A stretch of 26,904 nucleotides of DNA from CAWDPQ01 sp049642465 (GCA_049642465.1 JBAROV010000209.1:1-26904), one strand, 5' to 3'. Numbered from the stretch's first letter, positions 16,049-24,869 are shown. Program-made: numbers and translations. Notes: generated by a model from the letters alone, not told the origin.

Positions 16049-16762
16049 ATGAAATTCGCTATCGTTGTCTTCCCAGGTTCAAACTGCGACCACGACGCCT
16101 ACCATGCGGCGAAGCACGTGCTCGGCCAGCAGGCCGAGTTCGTGTGGCACAAAGAGTCGGACCTCAAAGGGGCCGACGTCGTCATCCTGCCCGGCGGTTT
16201 TTCTCACGGCGATTACCTGCGCACCGGCGCGATCGCCAAGTTCTCTCCCGTGATGAAGAGCGTCGCCGAGCTCGCTCGTCGTGGCGGGCCCGTGCTTGGG
16301 ATCTGTAATGGTTTCCAGATTCTCCTCGAGGCCGGGATGTTGCCTGGCGCCATGCTCCGGAACCGAGACTTGAAATTTCACTGCGAGTACGTCGCGATTC
16401 GAGTGGAGCAGACCGATACCCCGTTTACCTCGCGCGCACGCGTTGGGCAGGTGCTGCGCATTCCAATCGCGCACGGCGAGGGGAACTACTTCGCCGCTCC
16501 TGAGGTGCTGCGTGAGCTGGAATCATCTCGGCGGATCGTGTTCCGATACTGCGATCCGGATGGCCAGATCTCCGAGGCCAGCAACCCGAACGGTTCGGCA
16601 GACAACATCGCCGGCATCTGCAGCGAGTCGAGAAATGTCGTGGGTTTGATGCCGCACCCCGAGCGCGCGTGCGAGAGCGTTCTGGGGAGTTCCGACGGCC
16701 TCGTCATGTTCGAATCCGTCGTCAGTTCGCTGTCGGCGGTGGGGGCGTTGCGCTCCGCGTAA
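16049..16762 (+). CDS. purQ: Phosphoribosylformylglycinamidine synthase subunit PurQ (glutaminase)
   Basis: PurQ hydrolyses glutamine and delivers ammonia to PurL for conversion of FGAR to FGAM. The 237-residue class I amidotransferase has the nucleophile C86 in GPVLGICNGFQILLEAGM, the oxyanion segment ILPGGFSHGDYLR (46-58), and the catalytic pair H203/E205 in GLMPHPERACE. The length is normal for stand-alone PurQ. The ATG at 16049 is preceded by an A-run rather than a Shine-Dalgarno, and the upstream gap is a palindromic repeat. purL follows 7 bp later. Confidence 0.97.
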   Translation: MKFAIVVFPGSNCDHDAYHAAKHVLGQQAEFVWHKESDLKGADVVILPGGFSHGDYLRTGAIAKFSPVMKSVAELARRGGPVLGICNGFQILLEAGMLPGAMLRNRDLKFHCEYVAIRVEQTDTPFTSRARVGQVLRIPIAHGEGNYFAAPEVLRELESSRRIVFRYCDPDGQISEASNPNGSADNIAGICSESRNVVGLMPHPERACESVLGSSDGLVMFESVVSSLSAVGALRSA

Positions 16763-16769
16763 CTACCTG

Positions 16770-19016
16770 ATGAATCGCATCACTCCGGACACCCTCGAGC
16801 GCCACGGCCTCACTCCAGCCGAATACGACCGCATCGTCCGGACGTTGGGACGCGAACCGTCCGACACCGAACTCGGAATTTTTTCGGTGATGTGGTCCGA
16901 ACACTGCAGTTACAAGAGCTCACGCGTGCACCTGCGCAAGCTGCCGACGCGAGGGCCACGCGTGCTTCAGGGCCCTGGGGAGAACGCGGGCGCGGTAGAC
17001 ATCGGCGACGGTTTGGCGGCCGTTTTCAAAATCGAGTCGCACAATCATCCGTCGTTCATTGAGCCGTACCAGGGCGCCGCCACAGGTGTCGGCGGCATCA
17101 TTCGCGACATCTTCACGATGGGGGCACGTCCGGTCGCCCTGCTCAACTCTCTTCGATTCGGGCCGCTCGACGGCCCCTCTGGCGCTCGCACGCGACGAAT
17201 CATGGAAGGCGTTGTCGCCGGCATCGCCGGCTACGGCAACAGCATCGGCATACCAACCGTGGGCGGTGAGATTGCTTTCGAGGAGCCTTACTCCGGCAAC
17301 CCACTCGTCAACGTGTTCTGCCTCGGCATCTCCAGAGCCGACGCGCTGGTGAAAGGAACCGCGGCAGGGGTCGGAAATCCCGTCTACTACGTGGGGGCGC
17401 GCACCGGACGCGATGGCATTCATGGCGCGACGATGGCCTCGGCGGAGTTCGATGAGAAGTCTGCTGAAAAGCGGCCCGCCGTACAAGTCGGCGATCCGTT
17501 CATGGAGAAGCTGCTGCTCGAAGCGTGTCTCGAACTCATGAAGACCGATGCGCTGGTCGGCGTCCAGGATATGGGCGCTGCCGGTTTAACGTGCTCGACG
17601 TGCGAAATGGGCGCCCGCGGCGGCAGCGGAGTCGAAATCGACATCAAGGACGTGCCGCAGCGCGAGACCAGCATGACGCCGTACGAAATCATGCTGTCGG
17701 AGTCGCAGGAGCGGATGTTGCTCGTCGTGAAACGCGGGCGCGAACCCGAGGTCGAACGGGTTTTCGAGAAGTGGGATCTGCACGCTGCGCGCATTGGCGA
17801 GGTGACCGATGACGGCCTGCTGCGGGTCAAAGCGCACGGGAACGTCGTTGCGGAGATTCCCAACAAGGCACTTGTAGACGAGGCGCCGGTCTACAACCGC
17901 CCGACATCCCGTCCGGCGTACCTGGACGCGCTGCGCCAGGTCGATCTCTCCAGCGTCCGTTCCAAAGCCCCGGGCCGCGAGTTCCTGAATCTTCTCGCCT
18001 CCCCGACGATTGCGAGCAAACGGTGGGTGTATCGTCAGTACGACCACATGGTCCGGACGAACACGCTCGTGCTGGCGGGGATGGGAGCCGGCGTGATTCG
18101 GGTGAAGGGCACGAACCGTGCCCTGGCGATGTCCACGGACGGGAACGGACGCTTTTGCTACGCCGATCCCCGTCGAGGCGCCATGCTTGCGGTGGCGGAA
18201 GCCGCACGCAACGTGGCGTGCGCAGGTGCCGTGCCGATTGGCGCGACCAACTGTCTCAACTTTGGGAACCCCGAGCGACCGGAGATCATGTGGCAGTTCG
18301 CCGAAGCTGTGGAGGGCATCTCCGACGCGTGTCGTGCGCTGGATATTCCAATCACCGGAGGAAATGTCAGCCTCTACAACGAGACTGACGGAACCGCCAT
18401 CTACCCGACGCCGATTCTTGGTGTCGTTGGCCTGATCGAGGACGCATCACGGGTTCTGGCCAGGACGTTTCGAGCCGCGGATCACGAGATCATTGCGCTC
18501 GGCCGCGGATCGGCGGAGCTCGGCATGAGCGAGTACCTGAAACAGATTCACGGCGTCATACGAGGAGAGGCTCCCCAACTGAATCTCGACGCCGAACGCG
18601 CCCTCATTGCGCTCCTGACCCAGGCGGCAGCCGCAGGTCTGCTGCAGTCTGCGCACGACTGTTCGGACGGTGGAGTTGCCGTGACGTTGGCAGAGTGCAG
18701 CTTCGATTCTTCAGGAATTGGCCTTGACGTCGATCTGGAGGCCGAGCCAGGCGCGCCGAACGTGGATACCGCGACCGGAACATTGTTTGGGGAATCAGCA
18801 TCGCGCGCGATCGTCTCGGTTCGACCATCGGAGCGCGTCGCGTTCTTGAAGATGGCGTCGGACGCTGGCGTGCCCGCGCGCATGGTGGGGCGCACCGGCG
18901 GCGATCGTATCAAGATTGCCGTCGCTGGAGCGACGCTCATCGACGTGCCACTCTCCGAAGCAGAACAGGCCTGGTCTACTGCTCTCGCGTCGCGATTGGC
19001 GAGGCGGGTGGCGTAG
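16770..19016 (+). CDS. purL: Phosphoribosylformylglycinamidine synthase subunit PurL (small type)
   Basis: PurL is the synthetase subunit that uses ATP and ammonia from PurQ to make FGAM. At 748 residues it is the small type that needs PurS and PurQ, agreeing with those genes just upstream. Diagnostic segments include IFSVMWSEHCSYKSS (about 37-51), FKIESHNHPSFIEPYQGAATG (about 86-106), and the second-half GNGRFCYADPRRGAML and CLNFGNPERPEIMWQ stretches, together with the ITGGNVSLYNET segment. The ATG at 16770 is 7 bases after purQ; purF begins 18 bases after its TAG. There is no frameshift or truncation. Confidence 0.97.
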   Translation: MNRITPDTLERHGLTPAEYDRIVRTLGREPSDTELGIFSVMWSEHCSYKSSRVHLRKLPTRGPRVLQGPGENAGAVDIGDGLAAVFKIESHNHPSFIEPYQGAATGVGGIIRDIFTMGARPVALLNSLRFGPLDGPSGARTRRIMEGVVAGIAGYGNSIGIPTVGGEIAFEEPYSGNPLVNVFCLGISRADALVKGTAAGVGNPVYYVGARTGRDGIHGATMASAEFDEKSAEKRPAVQVGDPFMEKLLLEACLELMKTDALVGVQDMGAAGLTCSTCEMGARGGSGVEIDIKDVPQRETSMTPYEIMLSESQERMLLVVKRGREPEVERVFEKWDLHAARIGEVTDDGLLRVKAHGNVVAEIPNKALVDEAPVYNRPTSRPAYLDALRQVDLSSVRSKAPGREFLNLLASPTIASKRWVYRQYDHMVRTNTLVLAGMGAGVIRVKGTNRALAMSTDGNGRFCYADPRRGAMLAVAEAARNVACAGAVPIGATNCLNFGNPERPEIMWQFAEAVEGISDACRALDIPITGGNVSLYNETDGTAIYPTPILGVVGLIEDASRVLARTFRAADHEIIALGRGSAELGMSEYLKQIHGVIRGEAPQLNLDAERALIALLTQAAAAGLLQSAHDCSDGGVAVTLAECSFDSSGIGLDVDLEAEPGAPNVDTATGTLFGESASRAIVSVRPSERVAFLKMASDAGVPARMVGRTGGDRIKIAVAGATLIDVPLSEAEQAWSTALASRLARRVA

Positions 19017-19034
19017 GAGTCGCGAACGGAGCGA

Positions 19035-20438
19035 ATGGATAAATACAGAGACGAATGCGGCGTTTTTGGCATCTTCGGTCACCCCGAAGCGGCGAATCTG
19101 ACCTACCTCGGTCTCTACGCGCTCCAGCACCGCGGCCAGGAGAGTGCGGGGATCGTGGCGGCCGACGGGCATCGCATGCGGGTGTCCCGGGCGATGGGAC
19201 AGGTGGCCGATGCATTCGACGAGCAGACGCTCGACAAACTCCCTGGGCACCTCGCGATTGGCCATACCCGTTATTCGACGGCCGGCGAGAGCAAGATCGA
19301 GAATGCCCAGCCCTTCCTCATCGATTGTGCCCATGGTCAGATCGCCGTGGCGCACAACGGCAACCTCGTCAATGCCGGTGAACTCCGCGATCGTCTGGTC
19401 CAGGCTGGATCCATCTTTCAGACGAGCAGCGACACCGAAGTCGTGCTGCATCTGTACGCACGGTCAAAAGCTCCCTCGGTCGAGGAGGCGCTCGTCGAGT
19501 CCGTCACACAGTTGAGCGGCGCGTTCTCGCTCGCGCTGCTCACCAGGAACCGACTCATCGCCGCGCGGGATCCGTATGGCTTTCGCCCGCTCGCGCTCGG
19601 ACGTCTGGGCGAGGCGTGGATCGTCTGCTCCGAAACCTGCGCCCTCGACCTGATTGGCGGCACCTACGTGCGTGACGTCGAGCCTGGCGAACTCGTGATC
19701 ATCAGCGACGGCGGGTTGCGCTCGGTCAGGCTGTTTCCTCCCTCCCCGCTGTCGCAATGTATCTTCGAACACGTGTATTTCGCGCGCCCCGACAGTTACG
19801 TCTTCGGCCGCAGCGTCAACGAAGTCCGCACGGAGCTTGGCAGAATCCTCGCGCGCGAAGCGCCCGCCGGCGCCGACGTGGTGGTGCCGATCCCTGACTC
19901 CGGCGTCTGCGCTGCGGTGGGCTTCGCTGAAGAAGCCAGGCTGCCGCTGCGGATGGGCCTCATCCGCAATCACTACGTTGGACGAACGTTCATCCAGCCA
20001 CAGCAGTCGATCCGGCATTTCAGCGTTCGTGTGAAGCTCAATCCGGTCCGCAGCATCCTCGAGGGCACGCGCGTGGTGCTGCTGGATGATTCGATCGTTC
20101 GCGGGACCACGAGCCGCAAAATCGTTCGCATGGTGAAAGCGGCCGGGGCGCGTGAGGTGCACCTGCGAATCAGTTGTCCGCCGACGATCTCGCCGTGTTT
20201 CTACGGCGTCGACACGCCGAGCAAATCCGAACTCATTGCCGCAACCCACAGCCTCGAGGAGATTCGCAAGTACGTGGAGGCCGATACGCTTGCGTACTTG
20301 AGCCTCGCAGGGTTACGCAGTGCAGTGGGGTCGCAGCAGAACGACTACTGCACCTCGTGCTATACCGGCATCTACCCCGTGGCGTTTCCCCGTGACGAGC
20401 AGGCTTACCTGCAACTCGCATTGAAGGCCGTTGAGTAA
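19035..20438 (+). CDS. purF: Amidophosphoribosyltransferase (Gln-PRPP amidotransferase), Fe-S type
   Basis: PurF catalyses the committed step, moving the amide of glutamine onto PRPP. The 467-residue protein begins with a 7-residue propeptide before the N-terminal nucleophile C8 (DECGVFGIFG), which must be exposed by cleavage. Ntn-hydrolase features follow: YALQHRGQESAGI (28-40) and GHTRYSTAG (76-84). The PRPP loop is VVLLDDSIVRGTTS (347-360). C242, C388, C439 and C442 fit the [4Fe-4S] ligands of the Bacillus-type enzyme, implying an oxygen-sensitive cluster rather than the E. coli-type form. Its TAA overlaps the alternative TTG start of the next gene and lies 4 bp before the ATG chosen for it. 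Confidence 0.97.
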   Translation: MDKYRDECGVFGIFGHPEAANLTYLGLYALQHRGQESAGIVAADGHRMRVSRAMGQVADAFDEQTLDKLPGHLAIGHTRYSTAGESKIENAQPFLIDCAHGQIAVAHNGNLVNAGELRDRLVQAGSIFQTSSDTEVVLHLYARSKAPSVEEALVESVTQLSGAFSLALLTRNRLIAARDPYGFRPLALGRLGEAWIVCSETCALDLIGGTYVRDVEPGELVIISDGGLRSVRLFPPSPLSQCIFEHVYFARPDSYVFGRSVNEVRTELGRILAREAPAGADVVVPIPDSGVCAAVGFAEEARLPLRMGLIRNHYVGRTFIQPQQSIRHFSVRVKLNPVRSILEGTRVVLLDDSIVRGTTSRKIVRMVKAAGAREVHLRISCPPTISPCFYGVDTPSKSELIAATHSLEEIRKYVEADTLAYLSLAGLRSAVGSQQNDYCTSCYTGIYPVAFPRDEQAYLQLALKAVE

Positions 20439-20442
20439 GTCG

Positions 20443-21636
20443 ATGGTGCGTCCGGCTGTGATTGTCGTGGTCGTGGCCGCCACGACCAGCCTGTCTCTTC
20501 CGGCGTCGGCGGGCCAGACCGTCGCAGCAAAGTCAACCCCGTCCGAGGTAAGCGCCGAACAGGTGCGCACGGCGATTGACACGCTCGGATCGCTGGAGTT
20601 CCCCGTGCGCACGTCGGCGGCACGAACGGTCCGCCGAGCATCAGCAGCGACCGCTGTTCCGGCACTCACTCGCGCTGTCACCTCGCACACGGACGAATAC
20701 GTGCGTTTCCGGGCCCTCGTCCTGCTGTCAGGTTTCAACGACCCGAAAACCCGCGACCTGATGTTGAAGATGATCGCGGATCGAAACGATCGGATCCGTG
20801 CGGTGGCCTACTCCTGGTTCGAGCATCATCCGGATCCGGCGGTGTTGCCGCGGCTGTTGCAGGCGCTCGATCGCGAGGAATCGGAGTTTGTCCGCCCGTC
20901 GCTCACCGGAGCGCTTGCCGCGTACGGGACGGACCCCAAGGTCCGCGATCTGATGACTCAGCTCGTCAGGAAGGGACACGATCTGTTCCGCTCTGCGGTC
21001 ATCGAAGCGCTCGGAGATCACCAGGCCGCCTATGCGCTGAAGCCAATCGCTGAAGTCGCGAGGCTCGATGGACCACTCCAGGACGATGCGGTGTTGGCGA
21101 TTGGACAGTTGGGAGACAAACGCGGCCTGGAAACCCTCGCCGCTCTGCAGCGGACTGCCTCACGCTCGCTTCAACCAACGATCGCTGCGGCGATTTGTCT
21201 GCTTGGGAGCAACTGCGCTTCCCACCAGGGCTTCATCGTCCAGACATTGAGATTTGCCACAGAGAATCCCGGGTTTCAGCCCTTGTTGCGAGCGGCGGCG
21301 AGTGGGCTGGGGGCACTGGCCGTGGCAGGGAGCAGCGAAGCGGTGGCCGCGCTCATCACCGGAGGTGTACCGGCCCGCGATCCGGAGCGCGCGCCAATCG
21401 CGCTAGCGCTTGGCACCGTCGCCATCCGCAACACGCTGCTGGTGCTGAAAGCACTCCAAGAGCAGGCTGATGCCGCGCCCGCCATCGATTTGCTTCGCGA
21501 CGCATTCGACATGCTGGAGGAGGACCTCGAAGAGGAGCGGTTCTTTGCCCTCGTCCGGCGCACCTATTGGGAGGCCCCCGAAGGCTCGCCGATGCGACGC
21601 GTTGCGGAAGCCTTGATTCAGCGCCTCGAATTCTGA
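20443..21636 (+). CDS. Exported HEAT-repeat protein embedded in the purine run
   Basis: The product (397 residues from ATG 20443; an in-frame TTG at 20431 would overlap purF) starts with a clear signal peptide, MVRPAVIVVVVAATTSLSLP then ASA-GQ, so it is likely periplasmic or secreted. The rest is a chain of helical pairs of about 30-35 residues typical of HEAT/PBS-lyase-like repeats, for example EYVRFRALVLLSGFNDPKTRD, DRIRAVAYSWFEHHPDP and EFVRPSLTGALAAYGTDPKVRD. These act as protein-binding scaffolds; no catalytic motif is seen. It has no known tie to purine synthesis, yet sits between purF and purM with 4-7 bp gaps. The C-terminal segment is acidic (LEEDLEEERFF). Confidence 0.85.
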   Translation: MVRPAVIVVVVAATTSLSLPASAGQTVAAKSTPSEVSAEQVRTAIDTLGSLEFPVRTSAARTVRRASAATAVPALTRAVTSHTDEYVRFRALVLLSGFNDPKTRDLMLKMIADRNDRIRAVAYSWFEHHPDPAVLPRLLQALDREESEFVRPSLTGALAAYGTDPKVRDLMTQLVRKGHDLFRSAVIEALGDHQAAYALKPIAEVARLDGPLQDDAVLAIGQLGDKRGLETLAALQRTASRSLQPTIAAAICLLGSNCASHQGFIVQTLRFATENPGFQPLLRAAASGLGALAVAGSSEAVAALITGGVPARDPERAPIALALGTVAIRNTLLVLKALQEQADAAPAIDLLRDAFDMLEEDLEEERFFALVRRTYWEAPEGSPMRRVAEALIQRLEF

Positions 21637-21643
21637 ACCCGAG

Positions 21644-22675
21644 ATGGACTACAAGCAGTCAGGCGTAGACATCGACGCTGGCAACGAAGTCGTCCGGCGC
21701 ATCCGGTCCCTGGCGCAGCGCACCTTTACGCCGGGCGTGCTGTCGGACATCGGCTCGTTTGGAGGTCTGTTCGCACTCGACTGCGCTGGTCTCGAGAATC
21801 CCGTGCTCGTTGCGAGCGCCGACGGGGTCGGTACCAAGCTTCGTGTGGCGTTCATGGCGGGCGTGCACGACACGATCGGCGTCGACCTCGTCAACCACTG
21901 CGTGAACGACATACTGGTGCAGGGAGCGCGTCCGCTTTTCTTCCTGGACTATCTCGCCACGGGACGATTGGATCCCGGCGTCGCGGTCAAGATCGTCGAG
22001 GGACTGGCGCGCGGCTGCCGCGAGAATGGGTGCGCGTTACTCGGTGGAGAGACCGCGGAAATGCCTGGCTTCTACGCCGACGGCGAGTACGACGTCGCCG
22101 GCTTCATCGTCGGAGCTGTGCCTCGTGCGGATCTCATCGACGGGAAATCGATACGAGCGGGTGACGTCCTGATCGGTCTGCCGTCCGCAGGGCTTCACAC
22201 GAACGGGTACTCGCTCGCCCGGCGAATTGCGTTCGAAACGGCCGGTCTCCGCGTGTCGTCGCGTGTTCCCGAGCTGGGGCAGTCCGTCGGGGAGGTGTTG
22301 CTGCAGCCGCACCGTTCCTATCTCGAGGTCGTCACGCCGCTCGTCGAGGCACGGCTCGTGAAGGGAATGGCGCATATCACGGGCGGCGGCATTACCGACA
22401 ATCTGCCACGGATAGTGCCCGATGGACTGCACGCGAGCGTCGACCGCTCAGCGTGGCGCGTGCCGGAATTGTTCGAATGGCTGCGGCGGACCGGCAACGT
22501 TCCGCTGGAGGACATGTTTCGCACCTTCAACATGGGCGTCGGACTCATCGTGGTGTGCGCCGAGTCGGACGAAACGACAGCGATGGAACTGCTCGCGCGG
22601 GCCGGTGAAGCCGATGCGTGGCGGATTGGCGAGATTCGGGCCGGCGGTTCGGGAGTGCGATATGTTGGCGGCTGA
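21644..22675 (+). CDS. purM: Phosphoribosylformylglycinamidine cyclo-ligase (AIR synthetase)
   Basis: PurM closes the imidazole ring, turning FGAM into AIR with ATP. The 343-residue protein has the family's opening MDYKQSGVDIDAGNEVV, the SADGVGTKLRVAF segment (about 59-71), the VNDILVQGARPLFFLDY strand (about 88-104), LLGGETAEMPGFY and the GLHTNGYSLAR segment. MFRTFNMGVGLIVV marks the C-terminal domain. It begins 7 bp after the HEAT gene, with no clear Shine-Dalgarno, and its end overlaps purN by 14 bases. The length is normal. Confidence 0.97.
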   Translation: MDYKQSGVDIDAGNEVVRRIRSLAQRTFTPGVLSDIGSFGGLFALDCAGLENPVLVASADGVGTKLRVAFMAGVHDTIGVDLVNHCVNDILVQGARPLFFLDYLATGRLDPGVAVKIVEGLARGCRENGCALLGGETAEMPGFYADGEYDVAGFIVGAVPRADLIDGKSIRAGDVLIGLPSAGLHTNGYSLARRIAFETAGLRVSSRVPELGQSVGEVLLQPHRSYLEVVTPLVEARLVKGMAHITGGGITDNLPRIVPDGLHASVDRSAWRVPELFEWLRRTGNVPLEDMFRTFNMGVGLIVVCAESDETTAMELLARAGEADAWRIGEIRAGGSGVRYVGG

Positions 22676-23327
22676 CCACGCACGGCCGGCGATTGGTGTG
22701 CTCATCTCCGGCCGCGGCAGCAACCTCCAGGCCCTCATCGACGCGATCGAAGATCGACGCCTTCACGCGCGGATTGCCATCGTCATTTCGAACAAGGCGG
22801 ACGCGCCGGGTCTTGCCCGAGCCGCGCGAGCGGGAATCGACACGCTCGTGCTGGACCACCGCGCGGCGTCATCCCGTGAGGCATACGACCGGCACCTGGC
22901 GCAGGAGCTCCGCGCCCGCGGCGTTCGTCTCGTCTGTCTGGCCGGTTTCATGCGCCTGATCGGCGCGCCGCTGCTCGAGGCATTTCCAAACGCCATCCTC
23001 AACGTGCACCCGTCGCTCCTCCCCGCCTTTCCCGGCGTGGACGCGCAGCGTCAGGCGTTGCGACACGGCGTCAAGGTCACGGGCGCCACGGTTCATCTCG
23101 TGACGCCGGAACTCGATGGCGGTCCAATCCTCCTGCAGGCTGCGGTGCCGGTTTTCGACGACGACTCGGTCGACACGCTCTCGGCGCGGATCCTGGAACA
23201 AGAGCACCGCCTCTATCCTCTGGCCGTTCAAATGCTGCTCGACGGGGAATGGCGGCTCGAGGAGCGGCGTTTTGTTGTGACTGAGAGACCTGCGGGCGCT
23301 CAGAAGACGCCGGGCACCAGCCGATAA
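22662..23327 (+). CDS. purN: Phosphoribosylglycinamide formyltransferase (GART)
   Basis: PurN transfers a formyl group from 10-formyltetrahydrofolate to GAR. From the ATG at 22662 the product is 221 residues, slightly longer than E. coli PurN. IGVLISGRGSNLQAL (11-25) is the nucleotide-binding loop. The catalytic triad N114, H116 and D152 is in LNVHPSLLPAFPG and PELDGGPI. The start overlaps the purM end by 14 bases; a longer upstream open frame is purM in another frame. The last 28 bases overlap the 3' end of the convergent ICMT-type gene, so the PurN tail (about PAGAQKTPGTSR) is encoded on the opposite strand to that protein's own C-terminus. Confidence 0.96.
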   Translation: MLAADHARPAIGVLISGRGSNLQALIDAIEDRRLHARIAIVISNKADAPGLARAARAGIDTLVLDHRAASSREAYDRHLAQELRARGVRLVCLAGFMRLIGAPLLEAFPNAILNVHPSLLPAFPGVDAQRQALRHGVKVTGATVHLVTPELDGGPILLQAAVPVFDDDSVDTLSARILEQEHRLYPLAVQMLLDGEWRLEERRFVVTERPAGAQKTPGTSR

Positions 23328-23953
23328 CGGACCCTCCGAGCGTACGCGTCGTAGCCTTCCAGGTTTCGCCTGAGAAACGCGTCCTCGAAAAAGACGCGCC
23401 GCAGAATCAGCGCCGAATAGATCAAAGCCAGGCCCACACTGATCCAGGAACCTAGAGCGAGGCCGCTCATCGGGGCGACGACAATCATTCCAGCGTATCC
23501 GGGGTGTCGCACCATCGCATAGGGACCCGCATCGATTACGCGATGCCCTCGATCTTTTTGAATGCGGACCACGGCAGAAAAGAATCGGTTCGACAGCATC
23601 GCGCGAAACACCAGCAGCGACGAGACCCCCATCCCGATGAGTCCGGCCAGGCGCAGCCCTGATGGAACGCTCGTCCAGTGCAGGCGTCCGGTGTCGAGTG
23701 CGCCGACGAGGAGGTGGGCGAGGGCAATCGCACGGATTACGTGCAGCGCAGCGTGGTCCGCACTCGATTCTGGCGGGTGGAACCGCTCCCGCGCGAGATC
23801 GTCATCGAGAGAGGTCAGGGCGTGCAACGATACGAGCGCCCAGAGGATTACGTAAGCCCACAACCAGGGGTCCGTCCATTGCCCGGACACCAGCACAACC
23901 CCTGCGGTAATGACGAGAAGGCCGGTGGCCCACCTCGCGAGACGACGCTTCAT
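23300..23953 (-). CDS. Membrane methyltransferase of the isoprenylcysteine/phospholipid methyltransferase (ICMT/PEMT) family
   Basis: From the ATG at 23953, preceded by a GAGG Shine-Dalgarno, the protein has 217 residues and about five hydrophobic helices. The C-terminal SAM-binding region has the family marks: GPYAMVRHPGYAGMI followed by a helix and FFEDAFLRRNLEGYDAYARRVRYRLVPGVF. The first is the conserved 'YxxxRHPxY' motif. The substrate cannot be told; members modify prenylated cysteine, phospholipids or other small hydrophobic molecules. An in-frame TTG 18 bp upstream is a less likely start. A consensus-like promoter and a 22-bp palindrome precede it, so it is probably repressed by a regulator not encoded nearby. 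The 3' end overlaps purN by 28 bases. Confidence 0.88.
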   Translation of the reverse strand: MKRRLARWATGLLVITAGVVLVSGQWTDPWLWAYVILWALVSLHALTSLDDDLARERFHPPESSADHAALHVIRAIALAHLLVGALDTGRLHWTSVPSGLRLAGLIGMGVSSLLVFRAMLSNRFFSAVVRIQKDRGHRVIDAGPYAMVRHPGYAGMIVVAPMSGLALGSWISVGLALIYSALILRRVFFEDAFLRRNLEGYDAYARRVRYRLVPGVF

Positions 23954-23965
23954 CGCGGTCCTCAC

Positions 23966-23987
23966 AATCAAAATATTAATTTTGATT
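23966..23987. promoter_or_regulatory. 22-bp perfect palindromic operator candidate
   Basis: AATCAAAAT (23966-23974) and ATTTTGATT (23979-23987) are perfect inverted 9-mers around ATTA. It is strikingly AT-rich in a GC-rich genome and covers the expected transcription start of the ICMT-type gene, ending 12 bp before that gene's ATG. This is the position and form of a dimeric repressor's operator. No adjacent regulator gene is visible. Confidence 0.75.
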
Positions 23988-23991
23988 AGTC

Positions 23992-24020
23992 AAAATACCG
24001 CAAAACGCGACGGCTGTCAA
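23992..24020 (-). promoter_or_regulatory. Sigma-70-like promoter of the ICMT-type gene
   Basis: On the minus strand TTGACA (24015-24020), a 17-bp spacer and TATTTT (23992-23997) form a near-consensus promoter. The start of transcription would fall within the palindrome at 23966-23987. Confidence 0.7.
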
Positions 24021-24029
24021 GGCGTCGCC

Positions 24030-24869
24030 TCAGGCGGAGGGACGAATCGTCAGCAGCGCTACTTCCGGCGGGCAGTTGATTCGGACGGGGACGTAAACGG
24101 TGCCGACGCCTCTCGTCACGAAGACCGTGGTGTTGTCACGTCGTGCGCTGCCTTGGATAACCGGGAATTCACGCGCCGCGACGGCGCCCAGTCCCGGAAG
24201 CACGATCTGGCCCCCGTGAGTGTGGCCGCACAGCAGCAGGGGGACCGAGAGCGCTGCGGCTTCCCACAGTCTCCTTGGTGTATGGGCGATGAGTATCAGA
24301 TTGGGAGAGGCGCCCCTGATGACTCGAGTGATGTCCTCCATCCGGCGCGTCCAGTAACGCAGGCCTGCAAGGTCCACCGTCTCGCCACGTATCGTCAGCT
24401 GCGTCCTCGCGTCGCGCAGCATCGCGAACCCCTTTGCCGTCAACGCGACCGTGCTGTCGCGTTCATCGTCGTGGTTGCCGAGCACGGCGAACACACCGAG
24501 GGGCGCGGAGAGCCCGCCGAGTGCTTCAGCGGCACGCTCGACGAATCGTCGGTCACGATTCGTCACATAATCACCGCCGAGAATGATCAGATCGGGCGAG
24601 GCGGCCATGAGGGCTGACACCGCGGAGACAACCATTTGATGCGACACCGTTCCGCTTCGATGGAGGTCGCTGAGCAGTCCTATCCGCAGGCCGCTCAATC
24701 CCTCGGGCCAACCCGCAACCGCCAGCTCCTCGCGAGTGACCCCGACGTGATGTCGTTCGTAGAGAAAGCCATGTGCGCCAGCGCCAGTCAGAACCCCGAC
24801 GCCAGCCACACCCAATCCACGCAGGATGTCACGGCGGGTGAATCGAGTGGAGAGGGACGCTGGAGGCAT
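24030..24869 (-). CDS. Calcineurin-like metallophosphoesterase with Tat-type signal
   Basis: From the ATG at 24869 the protein is 279 residues; a longer open frame upstream runs through the tyrS region and is not coding. The N-terminus (MPPASLSTRFTRRDILRGLG then a hydrophobic stretch to about 35) has a twin-arginine-like motif, suggesting export folded with its metals or membrane anchoring. All metallophosphoesterase blocks are present: LLSDLH (D68, H70), GGDYV (D100), GNHDD (N132, H133), H196 and GHTHGG (H216, H218). It resembles YkuE/YaeI-type enzymes, some of which act on UDP-2,3-diacylglucosamine in lipid A synthesis; the substrate is not determinable here. The start is 82 bp from tyrS on the opposite strand, with a dispersed repeat between. 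Confidence 0.93.
   Translation of the reverse strand: MPPASLSTRFTRRDILRGLGVAGVGVLTGAGAHGFLYERHHVGVTREELAVAGWPEGLSGLRIGLLSDLHRSGTVSHQMVVSAVSALMAASPDLIILGGDYVTNRDRRFVERAAEALGGLSAPLGVFAVLGNHDDERDSTVALTAKGFAMLRDARTQLTIRGETVDLAGLRYWTRRMEDITRVIRGASPNLILIAHTPRRLWEAAALSVPLLLCGHTHGGQIVLPGLGAVAAREFPVIQGSARRDNTTVFVTRGVGTVYVPVRINCPPEVALLTIRPSA

Noticed and set aside
22422..22661. 80-codon upstream extension of purN
   Set aside because: The extension is purM in another frame; the family starts just before IGVLISGRGSN, matching the ATG at 22662.
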